This document shows positions 11,640 through 23,277 of a stretch of 64,000 nt of DNA, piece after piece. Source of the stretch: Pseudoscleropodium purum (taxonomy: Eukaryota > Streptophyta > Bryopsida > Hypnales > Brachytheciaceae); the NCBI GenBank assembly GCA_963969395.1, contig OZ017805.1, forward strand, positions 3,286,001 through 3,350,000, read 5' to 3'. Position numbers and translations under genes: made by a program. Below the pieces are notes generated by a model. That model made no database searches, was not told the origin of the DNA, and saw nothing but the letters and a program-made list of their open reading frames with translations. The stretch's first letter is position 1. Every line of letters starts with the position of its first letter.

Positions 11640-12480
11640 CTTTGGTAATTTACCAAAAACTTGATTTCAAATAGTCTCTTCATTTTCTTAAATTTCACCT
11701 AGAAGTGGATTGAAGAGGACCATAAATGAAATATAATTATTTAAATGAATTCCAAGACTTCTTCTTTCTTCGAACTACAAAGTATAGGGCTTTGAAAATA
11801 TTCCCCAATTTTACACTTCTCCGTAGAAATGGATTGAAAATGACCATGAATGAAATATTTCCTTGAATTACTATACTTTTGAATAATTATAAATTCCACA
11901 ACTTTTGTGGATCTATCTTCTACATGAATTCTACGACTATTTTATTTTGAAGCCTATACAATATAGGGCCCAATTATTTCTCATTTTCTAAAATTTCACA
12001 TAGAAGTGGATTGAAAAGAACCATAAATGAAATATAATAATAAATTCTTATAGTTTTGAATAATTATAACTTCAACAACTTCTTTTGGATGTTTTGGTTA
12101 AATAAATTCTATAACTTCTTATTTTTTGAAACTATAAAGTTTCTAAACCAATTCTTTAAAAATAGACAAAGAACTTCATTCAAAATGACCATGAATGTAA
12201 CGTGCTTTTCAAATTTTTTACTTATGAATAATGAAAATTAGTTAAACTTCTTTTGATCATGTTTATATAAATTCCATAACCTTTTGTTTCTTTGGCTATT
12301 AAAATACAAGCCACAATTTCTACCTATTTTTTTAATTCACATACAAAATAATGGAAAATGCCCACAAATGAAATATTTAATTAAATTCTTATAGTAGAGA
12401 GGGATTACACCTTCTACAACTACTTTTGTCATCATTTAAACCCTAGAATTTTTAGAAACTTATATTCTTATAGTCAATAA
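11640..12480 (+). repeat. Decayed tandem repeat, unit about 170 bp
   Basis: The phrase 'gaccatraatgaaat', preceded by 'agaagtggattgaaaa' and followed by 'ttgaataattataa..tcca', recurs at about 11,719, 11,842, 12,019, 12,186 and 12,361. Spacings are 123, 177, 167 and 175 bp, the first being short by a deletion. It looks like an old satellite-type array. A weaker further unit may lie at 12,541-12,670. Confidence 0.65.
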
Positions 12481-15400
12481 AGATTGATGAGCTTCATCAT
12501 TTTGATTTTGATAAGAGTATTGAGAACTTTGACTTCTTTGAGGTCAATGTTTTATATGAATTACATGACAATTGGTATTCAATCATGGCCATTAAAGAAC
12601 ACAGTACTTTTGAATAATTTAAAAAACTATTCATATAGGAATACATTGAAAATGGGTACAAGTTGAATGTTGTGTGGATTTACAAGTTTAGGGGAATTTT
12701 CTATTTGTACATTTATATGCACTTCTAACTCAATCATATCATTTCATTGATCGACCTATTCGATTTTGAAACATACCTACTACCCTAAATCTTGAACTCC
12801 AAAATGCCCAAGGCCTTTCTTGATCTTCTATGAATTTTTCGGAATTTGAACAAGAAGCAAACATTTAGATAAGGTGTACCAATTATTTTGGAATTATAAC
12901 CTTACAACCCTAAACCCTAGACATATTAGAGAGTAAAAGTAAGAAAATTCTACAATATCACGTATAGATTGAATGGTTATAAAGTTTAATCATAACAGTG
13001 TCAAAACTCCAAACGTGATTTCAAGTTCTTCAATCTTCTTTTTACATTTGAAATCTAGAAAGTCCTAAACCAATAAAATATGAGGTAAGAAGGGCCTAAT
13101 AATATGTAGAATCCTAATGACTTCGTAGCTTTTTAGAATCTATTGTACATATTTTAAAATGAATTTCTAATAAGACCCCACTAAGATCTAGTGTATTTGA
13201 AGCTCATTTCCAAGAGCCATAAATACTACCAAAACTAAGTCTAATTTACAATGCATAGCCTAGTTCAAAATTTTGAATAGAAAAATCATAATCAATCATT
13301 TTCTAATTCATATTTTTGATGCTCAAATTAGACTTCAATAAGAATATTTCAAAAATATATACAACTAAAAAAAGACACTTGGTAAGGTTTAGGGTACTTC
13401 AAAGTATAGTCCACACAAGAATTTTGTGCCTCCGGCATTTATGGGTTCATTCCCCAAATCCTAAGCCCCGTCCTTTGAAACATGGATACGTGTCCTTTTA
13501 ATTTGCTAAAAAGATCTTGAGAGTATATGCCAATCTTGAAATAGTTGTATGATATTTGGAATTGGAAGATTCCCACTTAATATGAGAGTCGGTTAGCATG
13601 TAAGCGGACTGTGTTCGCATATATTGGACACTAATATTTTTTACCCTTCTCGACAAGCAAGGTCATATCATAACATTTAGCAGCCTTCAAGGAGGCTACC
13701 TTTCCTTCCATGGAGGCCTCATCCACATAATTCATCCATTGGCTATAGGAAAAAGAAGGGAAGGCCTAACACAGTATCCAATTGAAGTTAAAAGCTCACT
13801 CTTTGTCTTGCATCTATGTGAAGTATTGAAATTTGAATTGAGCCAGTGACTGCATCCTAGTTGCTAGTTGAACCAAGTGAATATATCTTAGTTTTAGGGT
13901 AAAAAAAGTTATTGAGAACAAAATGGAAAGCAAATTTTTCATCTAAGTTAAGAGTCCTTGTCCCCTTTGGCCTTTAGTTTAATGAACTGAGTTATCAAGC
14001 ATTCACTTAAGTTGTAAACAACAAGCATTCAATTCAACAAGAAAGCATTTAGTTTAAGGTAGTAGGTCCATAAATTGACCACATAAATGTTGGAATTGAA
14101 TTTTGGGGAGGTAAATCTTATTGAAATCTCTTTTGGTGAAATTACCTTAAAAGACAAAAGGACCCTAAAGCCTAATCCAAGTTGTTTCATATTGTTTGGA
14201 GATTTATAGAATTAGTTAAGAAATTTTGAAATTGAAATAGCTAAATGCTATGAAATCGCCCACCACCAAAAATGTACATTCATTTGTTTGTACATCTATG
14301 AAGGCTATGAAAAAATATCATTCATGTACAAATACAATTCAAGTGGTGGGTGGTTTTAGAGCATGTGTGCTTTTAGAACCTCCTACTTCAATTGCATGAG
14401 TGGCCAAAATGTCAGATGAGCATGCAAAACTTGACATTTTCATTTCTACTTTTTTCCTATTTGCCATAGTACAAAGTCTTTGAAAAAAAAGCAAACATAT
14501 AAAGTTTGGGTGCTACTTTAGAAGTACTATATGCTTGGATCAATTTTTAAAAATAATAATAATTCAAATTCTATTTAAATAAGGCTTGTAATGAAGTTTT
14601 TTAGAAATTATAATGTGGCAATACCTTTAAAAGACCAAGGGATTTTCCAAGGATAGAAATACAATCAAAAATTGTGATTTCTTAATACATTATCTAAAAA
14701 AAATATATAAATTTTTCTTTGAAACTTCAAACTTATAAAATTGAAGTACAATAATCCAAAAGGATGTAGAAAAATTTTTAGCTGACTTGACCTTGTGGAT
14801 TGAAAGATTATACCATTTGAAGTGAGAATGTATTTTTCATTTTTGTAATAGACGATTAGCAAACTTTTGAAGTAAATTTTTTGCTCTATATGTAAATAAG
14901 GATTTAGAGCATTCATAAATATATTGTATTGTATTTATTCATAGAAAATCATCATTTTAGACAGTTTTTGTAGAAAAGTGAGCTTGTAAAGTGCAATTGT
15001 CTTATTGTTTCTGGTTTTGGTTTAGGTTTATAGGTTTAGGTGACCCAAGTGGGTAGGTGGAACATCCCTTGTCAAGGCTTTTCCTACCAAGAGTTTGAGA
15101 AACAATTATCAAATTGCAATATATAAAGTCATAGTAGTGAAATATTCAACAAACCATTGTCATCACATATATTAATAGTACCCAAATTACACCAATATGT
15201 GTATTATATCAATGTCAAAAAATTTAGTAGTTGTAAGATCTAAATCAAGATCACTATTTAGAACTATTCCAATGAATTCAACATTCTTATAGTCAAATAT
15301 CTAGACTATAATCACTTTATGATATATCTCAAATCATGTAAACTAAAGCATTATGATTTAATAGCCCTTCAATAGTGATTTTGTCTTGCATTTTGAAAAG

Positions 15401-16140
15401 AGCCCATTGGAAAGAAATTCACTAAGGTTGTGGACCTCACTTGTCCCCATGGCCAACACAATAAAAAATTGGTGCATTAGTTGTAGACAAGGTATCTTAA
15501 GCCCATAGTAGCTTATTATCACTTGTTTACAGTAAATTGAAAACCAAGAAACTCAACCAAGAAACAAGTATACCAAAAACTATTGTTTAATACACACATC
15601 ATGGAATCTAAAGTGACTTGTGACGTTGCCAAGTTTCCTCAATGTTTGGTTCCGACACCCACACAAGTCACTTCTAAGATGCACCAAACAAAGTCAATAC
15701 TTTACACTGAGCTCCTTTGTTGAAAAATCAACCTTATATTCCCCTTTGGCTAAATTAGCTGATTAGGCATGTCTTCTTATGCAATGTCAAATTATCATGG
15801 CATGGTCAAGTTCACAGCTTTTACTCGAGACTTCATTTCTCAGTTAGGTAGGAGGTCCTCACTTGGAAATTAATGACTTAGTTTATATACCACTAAGTGA
15901 GTTTAACTTACATGGTAATTAATCTATTTAGTTAGTATATAGATGTATAAGTACCTGCTTCTAATTTTGAGATATAGGAGTTAAATGGAGGAGAAGATAG
16001 GGTTCTGAGGCAATTATCAATTTAATCCATCAAATTGGATTGGTACTCCAAGCAGTTGAAATTGCCACTTAGTACTTTGATGCCATATTTAACTACTTTT
16101 GGATTTTAGGGGGAAATTCGGACTTTGTCATGGTATAGTT
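12481..16140. other. AT-rich sequence, no gene seen
   Basis: No open frame above about 85 codons and no recognisable protein pattern. It contains a small hairpin at 14,257-14,353. Otherwise I see nothing to annotate. Confidence 0.5.
14257..14353. repeat. Small hairpin with CGCCCACCAC / GTGGTGGGTGG ends
   Basis: The outer arms CGCCCACCAC (14,257-14,266) and GTGGTGGGTGG (14,343-14,353) are complementary. Inner segments 'aatgtaca..tttgtacatc' and 'catgtacaaata' also partly pair. The ~97-bp unit could be a tiny MITE or a foldback. No target duplication is evident. Confidence 0.45.
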
Positions 16141-16314
16141 CATCGAGAGATCTCTTCATATGAGAATTTCAAAGACTACAATGCCTTCCAAAGTAGGAAT
16201 AATAAAAACTAATAGAGAAAGAAACCAATGAATATGGAATTTCTCCAACTGCAATAAGTGGAAGCCGTTTTTATGGCATTTTAAATAAACTAGACATTTG
16301 GAGATCTTCTGATA
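16141..16314. repeat. Palindrome cluster 1 (CATCGAGAGATCTCYCGATG family)
   Basis: Two copies of the dispersed palindrome lie at 16,141 (CATCGAGAGATCTCTTCATA) and 16,295 (CATTTGGAGATCTTCTGATA), 154 bp apart, about three times 50. Weaker traces occur near 17,047 and 17,608. Confidence 0.7.
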
Positions 16315-17645
16315 TAAGTCCCATAGCATTACAAAAGCACCAATCAAGTGTCAAGGCAAATGCAATGAGAAGCACTTGGTAGAATGGAATCAAATATCAA
16401 TATATAGTGAAAGTGAGTTGACTACATTTTATTCATGACACATAGAAAAATCAACAAAGACGTGCTTTTCACATGAAACAAAGGCATTGCCTATTGTATC
16501 CAAGCTAGTTCATTTGATGTGAGGGTTTTTAAAGAACACTCAACTCCTTCCATATATAATAAGGACATTGCATATTTAGAGGATCTTCATCATCCTTTAT
16601 ACATATGGAGGGTTCTAATATGCATACGCGTGGCCAATTGAGAGGATTTAACTCTAGCAATACAATAATTTGATCCCAAAGAATCCTATGCTATCGAGGA
16701 CTATTTAAGAGATGCTTCAGGATTTCACTACAATTTGGATAGGGAAAATTCTTGTTAGGCTTTTCAACAGCGACAATGTAATAGAAATCCATTCAAAGTG
16801 TTGGTTGGAAGAAGACATTGAAGAAGCTCTACCAAAGTTGAGGTATGTATGTAGGAGAATAGGTCATAGAAAGTGTGCTCAACCAAATGTTGGAGGAGAC
16901 TGTGGAAGCCATTAGGTATAACAATATTTTGAGGAATATCTACAACATCGCCCTTAATACATAAATTGCTAATCAGTACAAGGAGGATCACCTTCTGCAT
17001 AGTCCAACCTCATCACACAAGTCAATTTCCGTAAGAAAACCTCCTATCATCAAGAGTTCTCCCAAATAGAGAAGGATTGCAACATTCATGTTAAGTGAAA
17101 TAATTAACACACAGATTAGTGAATATGACTTTCCATTCATACTAGTGCAAGGAAATTGCCAAGTATAGATTGTATTTAGTACTTCTAAGTTAAAAACAAA
17201 GGACACTAACAATAAATAAGGACTGAAGTTTCATGCATTTGTCAATAGAAATGGAGCTATAATGTACAAACCAAACAAAGTGAAGTGAGACATCCCAATA
17301 GAAACTCAAAAAGGATTACTAAGACAAGACCAAATTTCACATGCAATTGAAATTGCGTGTCCATTTGCAATCACGGAAAGAACATTTATTGAAATAAAAA
17401 TTTAAAGTGTTTAATCCAATAGTCTGAGAACACTAAAGCAGAGTATTTAGTACTATATCAATTTCTCAAAATTTAACATTTTGGAAGAAAACATGTTGAA
17501 CATATTACATCTAAATATACAATCAAATTTACAATGAGATTTACATTATCTACCAATGTACATATATGTGACTCCCTCTAAATTGCCATGACACATAAAG
17601 ATCAGTATCATGAGACTTCTCAATGAGGCAAGAGATGGAAGAGAA

Positions 17646-18086
17646 TTAGTCTTTCATAGTTCCCTTAAAAATTCTGAAGCCCTCATTGGATAGAACATCG
17701 ACGAGTTTTTGACCGCCAAGTAGAGGGTGATTCTTCACATATACAGGGACAACATTATTCAATCTAAAGAGCCCATCAAGCCAAGGCCACAAAATCACAT
17801 CCAAGAAATTGTCACGTTTGTCACCAAACCAAGATTAAAGAAATATAGAGCTGTAAAGATCATTAAGAAGGTTCTTAACAAGATTATTGTCAACTAGAAG
17901 TATATTCTCTAAAGACAACGAACCAACAAAGTGTGCAAATGTTGCAAGATCCTTCAAAAAGATGGGCTTATTTGGGGCAATTGGTGCTCTATATGTTGAT
18001 TGCGTGCATGCTACTTGTGTAAAAATAGTAACGTCTCGTTGACCAAACGAGGCACCTTGAAGCAATCTATCTAACAACGTGTCCAT
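17646..18086 (-). pseudogene. Unrecognised coding fragment, C-terminal part
   Basis: A minus-strand frame of 146 codons starts at MDTLLDRLLQGASFGQRDVT and ends with FRIFKGTMKD before TAA at 17,646. A single in-frame TAA near 17,836 splits it, and the sequence on both sides is protein-like (for example LFRLNNVVPVYVKNHPLLGG after the stop). I do not know the family. It lies on the same strand as the fragments at 18.5-21.0, 25.3-25.7 and 32.6-33.1 kb and could be the end of the same gene. Confidence 0.5.
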
Positions 18087-18542
18087 ATTATGGGTAGCAA
18101 CACTATTCTAGAATGCTACTTTTGCATTTTTATGAAGCCAATTTAGGAAACCTGTCACACCTGATCCAAGCTAAATATAGAGTTTGCTACGCATGAAAGT
18201 CATATGTAGAAGAACTCTATTAACATCAAGGATCACTATATACTGCTCAAGAGGTACCTTTTCAATTGTCCTTGGTAGCACTACCATCTCCAAATCACAA
18301 TTTGCAGCCGACGGAAACATCACTTTGCTAGGGAAGACTCTACTCAGCATGGTAGGCGAGGCACTCCATCAAGTAATAAATGGAGTATATAACTTCAAGC
18401 ACCTTTGGCATCGACCTCTACAATCCCTCTAGTCCCATCATCCAAATCCTCATTGATCGACACAAGCATAGGTTCCACTTTGATGAACTCCTCCACCACA
18501 TCATTCTACGGACCATGTTCAAGGGCGAGTTAATAAATGTTC

Positions 18543-19500
18543 TCATAAAGAAAGGAGTTTGCGAGCCTTATAGCCTCTATTTCTTGACCTTCTAGTACTT
18601 AGAGAGCGGTTGCTATTAGTATAAAAACATGAAAATGTAGCAAGGTCCTCAAATCTATCTCTAAAAGAGTTCCACTTTGAATGCCCTATTGTAAAAGGTA
18701 ATCCAAAATTAGTAGGAGTCACCTTGAATGCCTCTACCTGTGGCCTCATTTGATCCAGATTTGCCAACGTATCCTCGACAATATTGTCGGGCATGGCTTT
18801 AGAAGCAACTATGACAAAGAAATTGGACATCGGGACATCTTCCAATCCACTAGCGCTTGTTTCCAGATGTACAGGAATCTTCTCTACAAACACAGAGACC
18901 AACTCAACCCCATGGGCTTGCCTTGTAGTAACCTCTAGTACTAGGGTTGTTTGGGGGCCAAATTCAAAATCCCACGTAAGAATAACTAGTACAGCATAGG
19001 AGACTAGAATCATAGCTGCCTTAGTAGCTTTGGGATTAAGAGGTGAGGGGCTAGCAACATTCTTTTTTGTCTCCATCCTAGACTTCTTCTGCCCACATAC
19101 CTCCAATTTACACCTTGTAGGCCCTTACTTTGTAGAAGAGAATTTTGTAGGATTCTTCAATTTCTTTGGTGGCACTATGGACTCAAGGGACTTTTCTTGC
19201 AAGTAGTGAGCAAGGTAAGTAATTGAAAAGGAATGGCACAGTAGATGAAAAAGAAGGGCTATTTCAACCGGAGATTTCACAATGTAAGGCAAGGAGAACT
19301 CACCTTTGTGATGGTGATGGGAAGACACTCATCTTCACTATGTGAGGAATAACCCTCATTAGTTCCAATAGGAGTCTCCCTAGTATCTGAACTCCGATTG
19401 TCAACATCCGCATCACCATCTTCTTTGACATTCTTGTCACCCTCAACATCCTCTTCGTCTATCAACGTGTCTAATTGGATGATATTAGTCCCAAATCTAT
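18543..19500 (-). pseudogene. Unrecognised coding fragments with a splice-donor-like junction
   Basis: On the minus strand, an acidic segment (contains EEDVEGDKNVKEDGDADVDN) ends at 19,304 in AAG followed by GTGAGT, a perfect donor consensus. A second open stretch at 18,543-19,106 (187 codons; contains FGLPFTIGHSKWNSFRDRFE) would follow after an intron. The product is not recognised. An acidic patch followed by a mixed globular part could suit a nuclear protein, but that is a guess. Stops flank both pieces, so the locus is probably decayed. Confidence 0.4.
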
Positions 19501-20397
19501 CTATTTATTGTCAATGCTATTGATGTGGCCTGCTTGAAGTCTACAAGTTCTAGTACTTTGGCACTGGACCACTAATACCAAGAAAACAAGAAAAGTCAAA
19601 TACTACTCGGACATACTAGAGTGTTAAAATGAAGAAAAACATTGACTACAATACTCACTAATCCAAGAAAAGTGAATTCTACACCACCAAAGATATTGAC
19701 AACCACCATGTTATCAATCATATGATCACTAAAAATTGCTAACGCAACGATGACTGAAAACTAGGGCTTTGGACAATGTCTATAGCAAAGTTTTGTTCCC
19801 TCTAAATCCTCTAATTTGTAGACTGCCTACATAGGGGTGTTTCCTGGAAAGAAACTATTGAAGCAACTCTAGCGCCCTTGCTCTTTATTGTACCCAAACA
19901 AGAACACAAAGAAGACATTATAGTCTCACTCATTAGTAGGAGAGGGAAAGCCTTCTTCGAACATTGCAATGTAGTTAATGACATGCCAATTCTAAGCCCT
20001 TACTTTTGCTTCTTGTTTTTGTTTCTATAGGTGGCACAAGATTTTATAAAATCCTTGCACGTTTGTAATTAAAACCGTAGGAGACTATGCTCTCAGTAAA
20101 GATCTCATTGAGTCTTTGTATTCAAGGGCATCAAAAAGCTTTTTTAGCTTATAATCCTCAAGTAATATTGCCCGTAGTCCAATGGTGGTGACCTCAAATA
20201 GAAACCAAAAGTACAAAAGTTTCTTCCCCTCTCCCCACTAAGACTTTAATTTTGGGTCTACTAGAATATCACTAATGTCCCACTTGTGGTTGTCCATAAA
20301 TATGCACAAGTAATTTTCTCCAAAATTTGTTGCAATGGACACCTCAACGGCCACTTTGGCATGTGCATCCATATAAGACTACCAGAGGGCCTCATGG

Positions 20398-20989
20398 CTA
20401 CTGGACAATTGTTTGGTTTACAAGTCTTATTAAGGGGCCCTCTAACCACTCCTTCCCAAGAAGTATGCCGTTAGCCTTGTCAATCCATGATTCAAGTTGC
20501 TCCCGCGTAATTTTCTTCTCCACCACAAATGCATCCCACTCTATTGTAGTATAAGCTACATACTCAAACTTCTTGTTGAGAAGGTGAAAGCCAAGGTAGT
20601 GGTTTATCAGCTCGTTCTTCATTGCCCGAATCAACCTTTCTCTGACTCGTGCAAAAGGGAGAGGCATGAAGTCCATGAAGTGGTTTTGCCCATGAAGTCT
20701 ACTTCGGCTTTGTACTCTTCATGCAAATTCTCTCGGTTTCCACCAAGTCTGCTAAGTAGTTTACATCTTCTATACGAAGTTCATACAAAGCTTTGAAGTC
20801 AAATAGCATAAATGGTTTGCGTTTGGCTTTGAGGTTGATCCCGTAGTTGTTAGGAAGGTTATAGTTTAAGTACTTGTACTTGATTTTTAACCACCTCTTA
20901 ACGTCGGCATCGTTCTCTAGGAAGAGGAGTAGAATTTTGGGTTCCATAGAGTAAGTCCCCTTCATACTCGTGAAGATGGTTGCCATCAT
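20398..20989 (-). pseudogene. Unrecognised coding fragments next to LTR B
   Basis: Two minus-strand open pieces follow each other. The first, at 20,699-20,989, begins MMATIFTSMKGTYSMEPKIL and contains YKYLNYNLPNNYG. The second, at 20,398-20,676, contains ERLIRAMKNELINHYLGFHL and TREQLESWIDKANG. They look like real protein sequence in one gene, separated by a frame change around 20,690. I do not recognise the family. LTR B is inserted only 8 bp upstream of the first codon, so any promoter or earlier exon is now cut off by 3.3 kb. Confidence 0.45.
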
Positions 20990-20991
20990 TG

Positions 20992-20996
20992 AACTA
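20992..20996 (+). repeat. Target-site duplication AACTA of LTR B (left)
   Basis: AACTA directly precedes TGTCGCAGC and is repeated directly after GCTGCGACA at 24,300-24,304. A 5-bp duplication is typical of LTR-retrotransposon integration. Confidence 0.85.
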
Positions 20997-21269
20997 TGTC
21001 GCAGCTTAAAATTTTGATTTTCTTAGTATACACCAAAATAGGAACGGAAACTAGTCATTAGCTAACCGGATCCGATTAGGTGGGGAAGGAAAACTCAGAA
21101 TTAGCACGGAACGTGAAGTAGTGGGCTTCTTGGATCTAATCCGGTCAGGAGTAACTAACGACGGAAACGGAATGCAACACGGATTAGGTCTAGGACCGGA
21201 TGATGATGATGAACCGGATTATGATGGTAAACCGGATTCATGATGACAAACCGGAAAGGGTCCAGGGAC

Positions 21270-21277
21270 TATATAAG
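21270..21277 (+). promoter_or_regulatory. TATA box 1, upstream of the LTR ORF
   Basis: TATATAAG lies about 190 bp before the ORF start. Unit D keeps CTATATAAGG at the same place and unit C has CTATAAAAGG. It probably drives transcription of the LTR-encoded protein gene. Confidence 0.6.
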
Positions 21278-21447
21278 GAGGAGCTTTCACTGTTGCACCC
21301 CCTTTTAGAAACTCAACCTTGAGCATGCGCGGTTGAGTTTTTGTCGTTTGTGCGTCTGTGCGTTTGTGTTCTGTTCATTTTGATTCCGGTTGAGATCGGA
21401 GAGAGGAAGTGAGGAACGGGACGTGCGGCTAGAAGAGAGTGAGGTAG

Positions 21448-21453
21448 ATGTGA
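21448..21453 (+). promoter_or_regulatory. Minimal upstream ORF (ATG-TGA)
   Basis: A start codon followed directly by a stop sits 6 bp before the ORF's ATG at 21,460. Unit C has the same arrangement and D has lost it (ATTGAA). Such start-stop uORFs can lower translation of the following frame, but function here is only inferred. Confidence 0.4.
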
Positions 21454-21459
21454 GTGGGA

Positions 21460-23118
21460 ATGCCTCCGCTACGTAGGTCGAGACAAGCGAGTCCCTCTGC
21501 AAGTGAGGTGAAGCTCCGGAAAGTCATTCCGGTTATTCCCTCCACAGAGCCGGAAAAGTCTCAACTCATGGATGATCTCAAATCCATGGGTTGCGTAGGG
21601 TTTGCCGAGAAACCTTGGGGTTTTAGGGAGGAGAGAATGGTCAAGGAGCTCCTCGGAAAGTTGTCCAACCAGTTTGACAACACCGTGAGGGGAACTCCCG
21701 TCAGCTGGAACGAGGGGATGTGGAGAGCGGTTTACGGTTTCCGGGCAGGAGGTTTGGGAATGGCGAGCCGGAAGGATGAGTTTGTCCGAGGGAAGTTCAA
21801 GGGAGCCGTCAACCCGAAGGACGGATACGCGGTCGAGGATTGCTTGGATGACCGACACCGTCGGCTCCTGCAATTCCTGGTTCCGGTTCTTCACCCGGAA
21901 AAGCCGACCAGGGTGACGATCACCCTCGGCAACACCATTTTCGGTGCCCTCAGTGGTACCCGGAAAGTGGATTGGGCACGGATCATTTCCGATCTCGTGG
22001 CCCAGCTTGTTAGTAGGGTTGGGAAGAAAAGGGCCACTCCAGTGTGCCCTTATCTCTTCCACCTCTATCGGGAGAACCAAGTCCTCACCGATATGGAGGA
22101 CAGGGCGTGGAAGACGTAGGAAGTGCTCCTGAAGTATGGGGAGTCGGAGACGGATGATGAGGCGGAATCCGATTCCGGGTTAGACCGGGAGTCCAGCGAG
22201 GAAGAGGAGGAGCCGATGCCGCCGATCAAGCGACAGAAGCTGACGCCTCCACACAAGCGCGGGACGCCTCCCGGTCAAGACAAACCGGCCCCGGAGGAGA
22301 AACCGGAAGCCGAGAAGACCAATTCCGGAGGAGATCCGGATATGCAAGATCCGTTCAACGGTCTGATCAACGTCCTCTGCAACATCAGGGCGGATTGGGA
22401 GGTCAAGCACAGGACGCTTGCGGCAATCGGCAAGTTGGTGGGTGCGGCACCGGACAGCAAATTGGTGGAACAAGTGGCGGAGTGCATCACGAATCCGGAA
22501 GAGACCCGGAAGCAGGAAGCAGAGATCCGCCGGTTGCAGGAGGAGGTGGATAAACTGAAGGCAACTCTTTTTGCCTATCAGGAAGACGTGACGGCCGCCC
22601 GGGAGATGGCGGAAGAGACTCGGAAGATAGCCGAGCAGATCAAGGCGGTCCTGGGAGAGACCGGAACGGCCGCTGCCAAAGCAAAGCTCTTCGACGAGAA
22701 GATCCACGAAGAGAAGAAACTATCCGGTTCCCGGATGGTCCGGATTCTCGCGGACTTCGCTGAGCAGGTGGAGACGACAATGGTGGAGGGGCGGAAGGCA
22801 GCGGACCGGATCGAGGAGAGCAGCCGGAAGCTGACGGGAGCGACGTGCGACAAAGGTATTCACCTTTCGAACATCTCTCTACCGGATCTCTTTCCGGACG
22901 CGACCATTCAGAAGGATAGGAAGGATTGGACTCCTGAGTCCAAGAAGTCTGCACGGACTGGGACTCCGGGCACGAGACCGGATATCACCATCGACCTGGA
23001 GTCTCCACCCGGACCGAATCCTGCGGAGGGGGAACGGGTCCGGAATTTGAGTGAAGTCTTCGAGGAGCTAGTCCCGGAGGTCGGAAGCCCGACGATAGGA
23101 TCTAGAGTTGTAGGGTAG
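21460..23118 (+). pseudogene. LTR-encoded protein gene, copy B (one nonsense codon)
   Basis: A 553-codon frame from ATG 21,460 to TAG 23,116. It matches copy C along its whole length with no length change. Codon 220 is TAG (22,117-22,119) where C has CAG. Domains as in C: basic N-terminus (MPPLRRSR), conserved block at about 45-230, acidic stretch followed by IKRQKL, and a coiled coil at about 350-450. As it stands it would give a 219-residue product covering only the N-terminal domain. No function is known to me. Confidence 0.8.
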
Positions 23119-23268
23119 ATAGGATTTTAATTTCAGTTAGGAGTAGGAGCGGATCCGGATCCGGATCCGGCTCAACAGTATTAGGTTAAACCGGAAATTA
23201 GATTAGGGTGGCGGCGGACCCCACGGGTTTTCCGCTCCTTTTTGTGCTTTTAGGGTTTTTACCCTTTG

Positions 23269-23277
23269 TATATAAAT
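23269..23277 (+). promoter_or_regulatory. TATA box 2, downstream of the LTR ORF
   Basis: TATATAAAT lies 150 bp after the ORF stop and is conserved in C (near 27,420) and D (near 58,022). In an LTR this is the expected place of the promoter that makes full-length element RNA, about 1 kb before the LTR end. Confidence 0.5.

Noticed and set aside
22180..22707. Long antisense frames over the LTR ORFs in B, C and D
   Set aside because: They recur at the same place in all three copies because the sense gene is GC-rich. The sense frame has the conserved blocks and acidic/coiled-coil layout, and the antisense frames do not.
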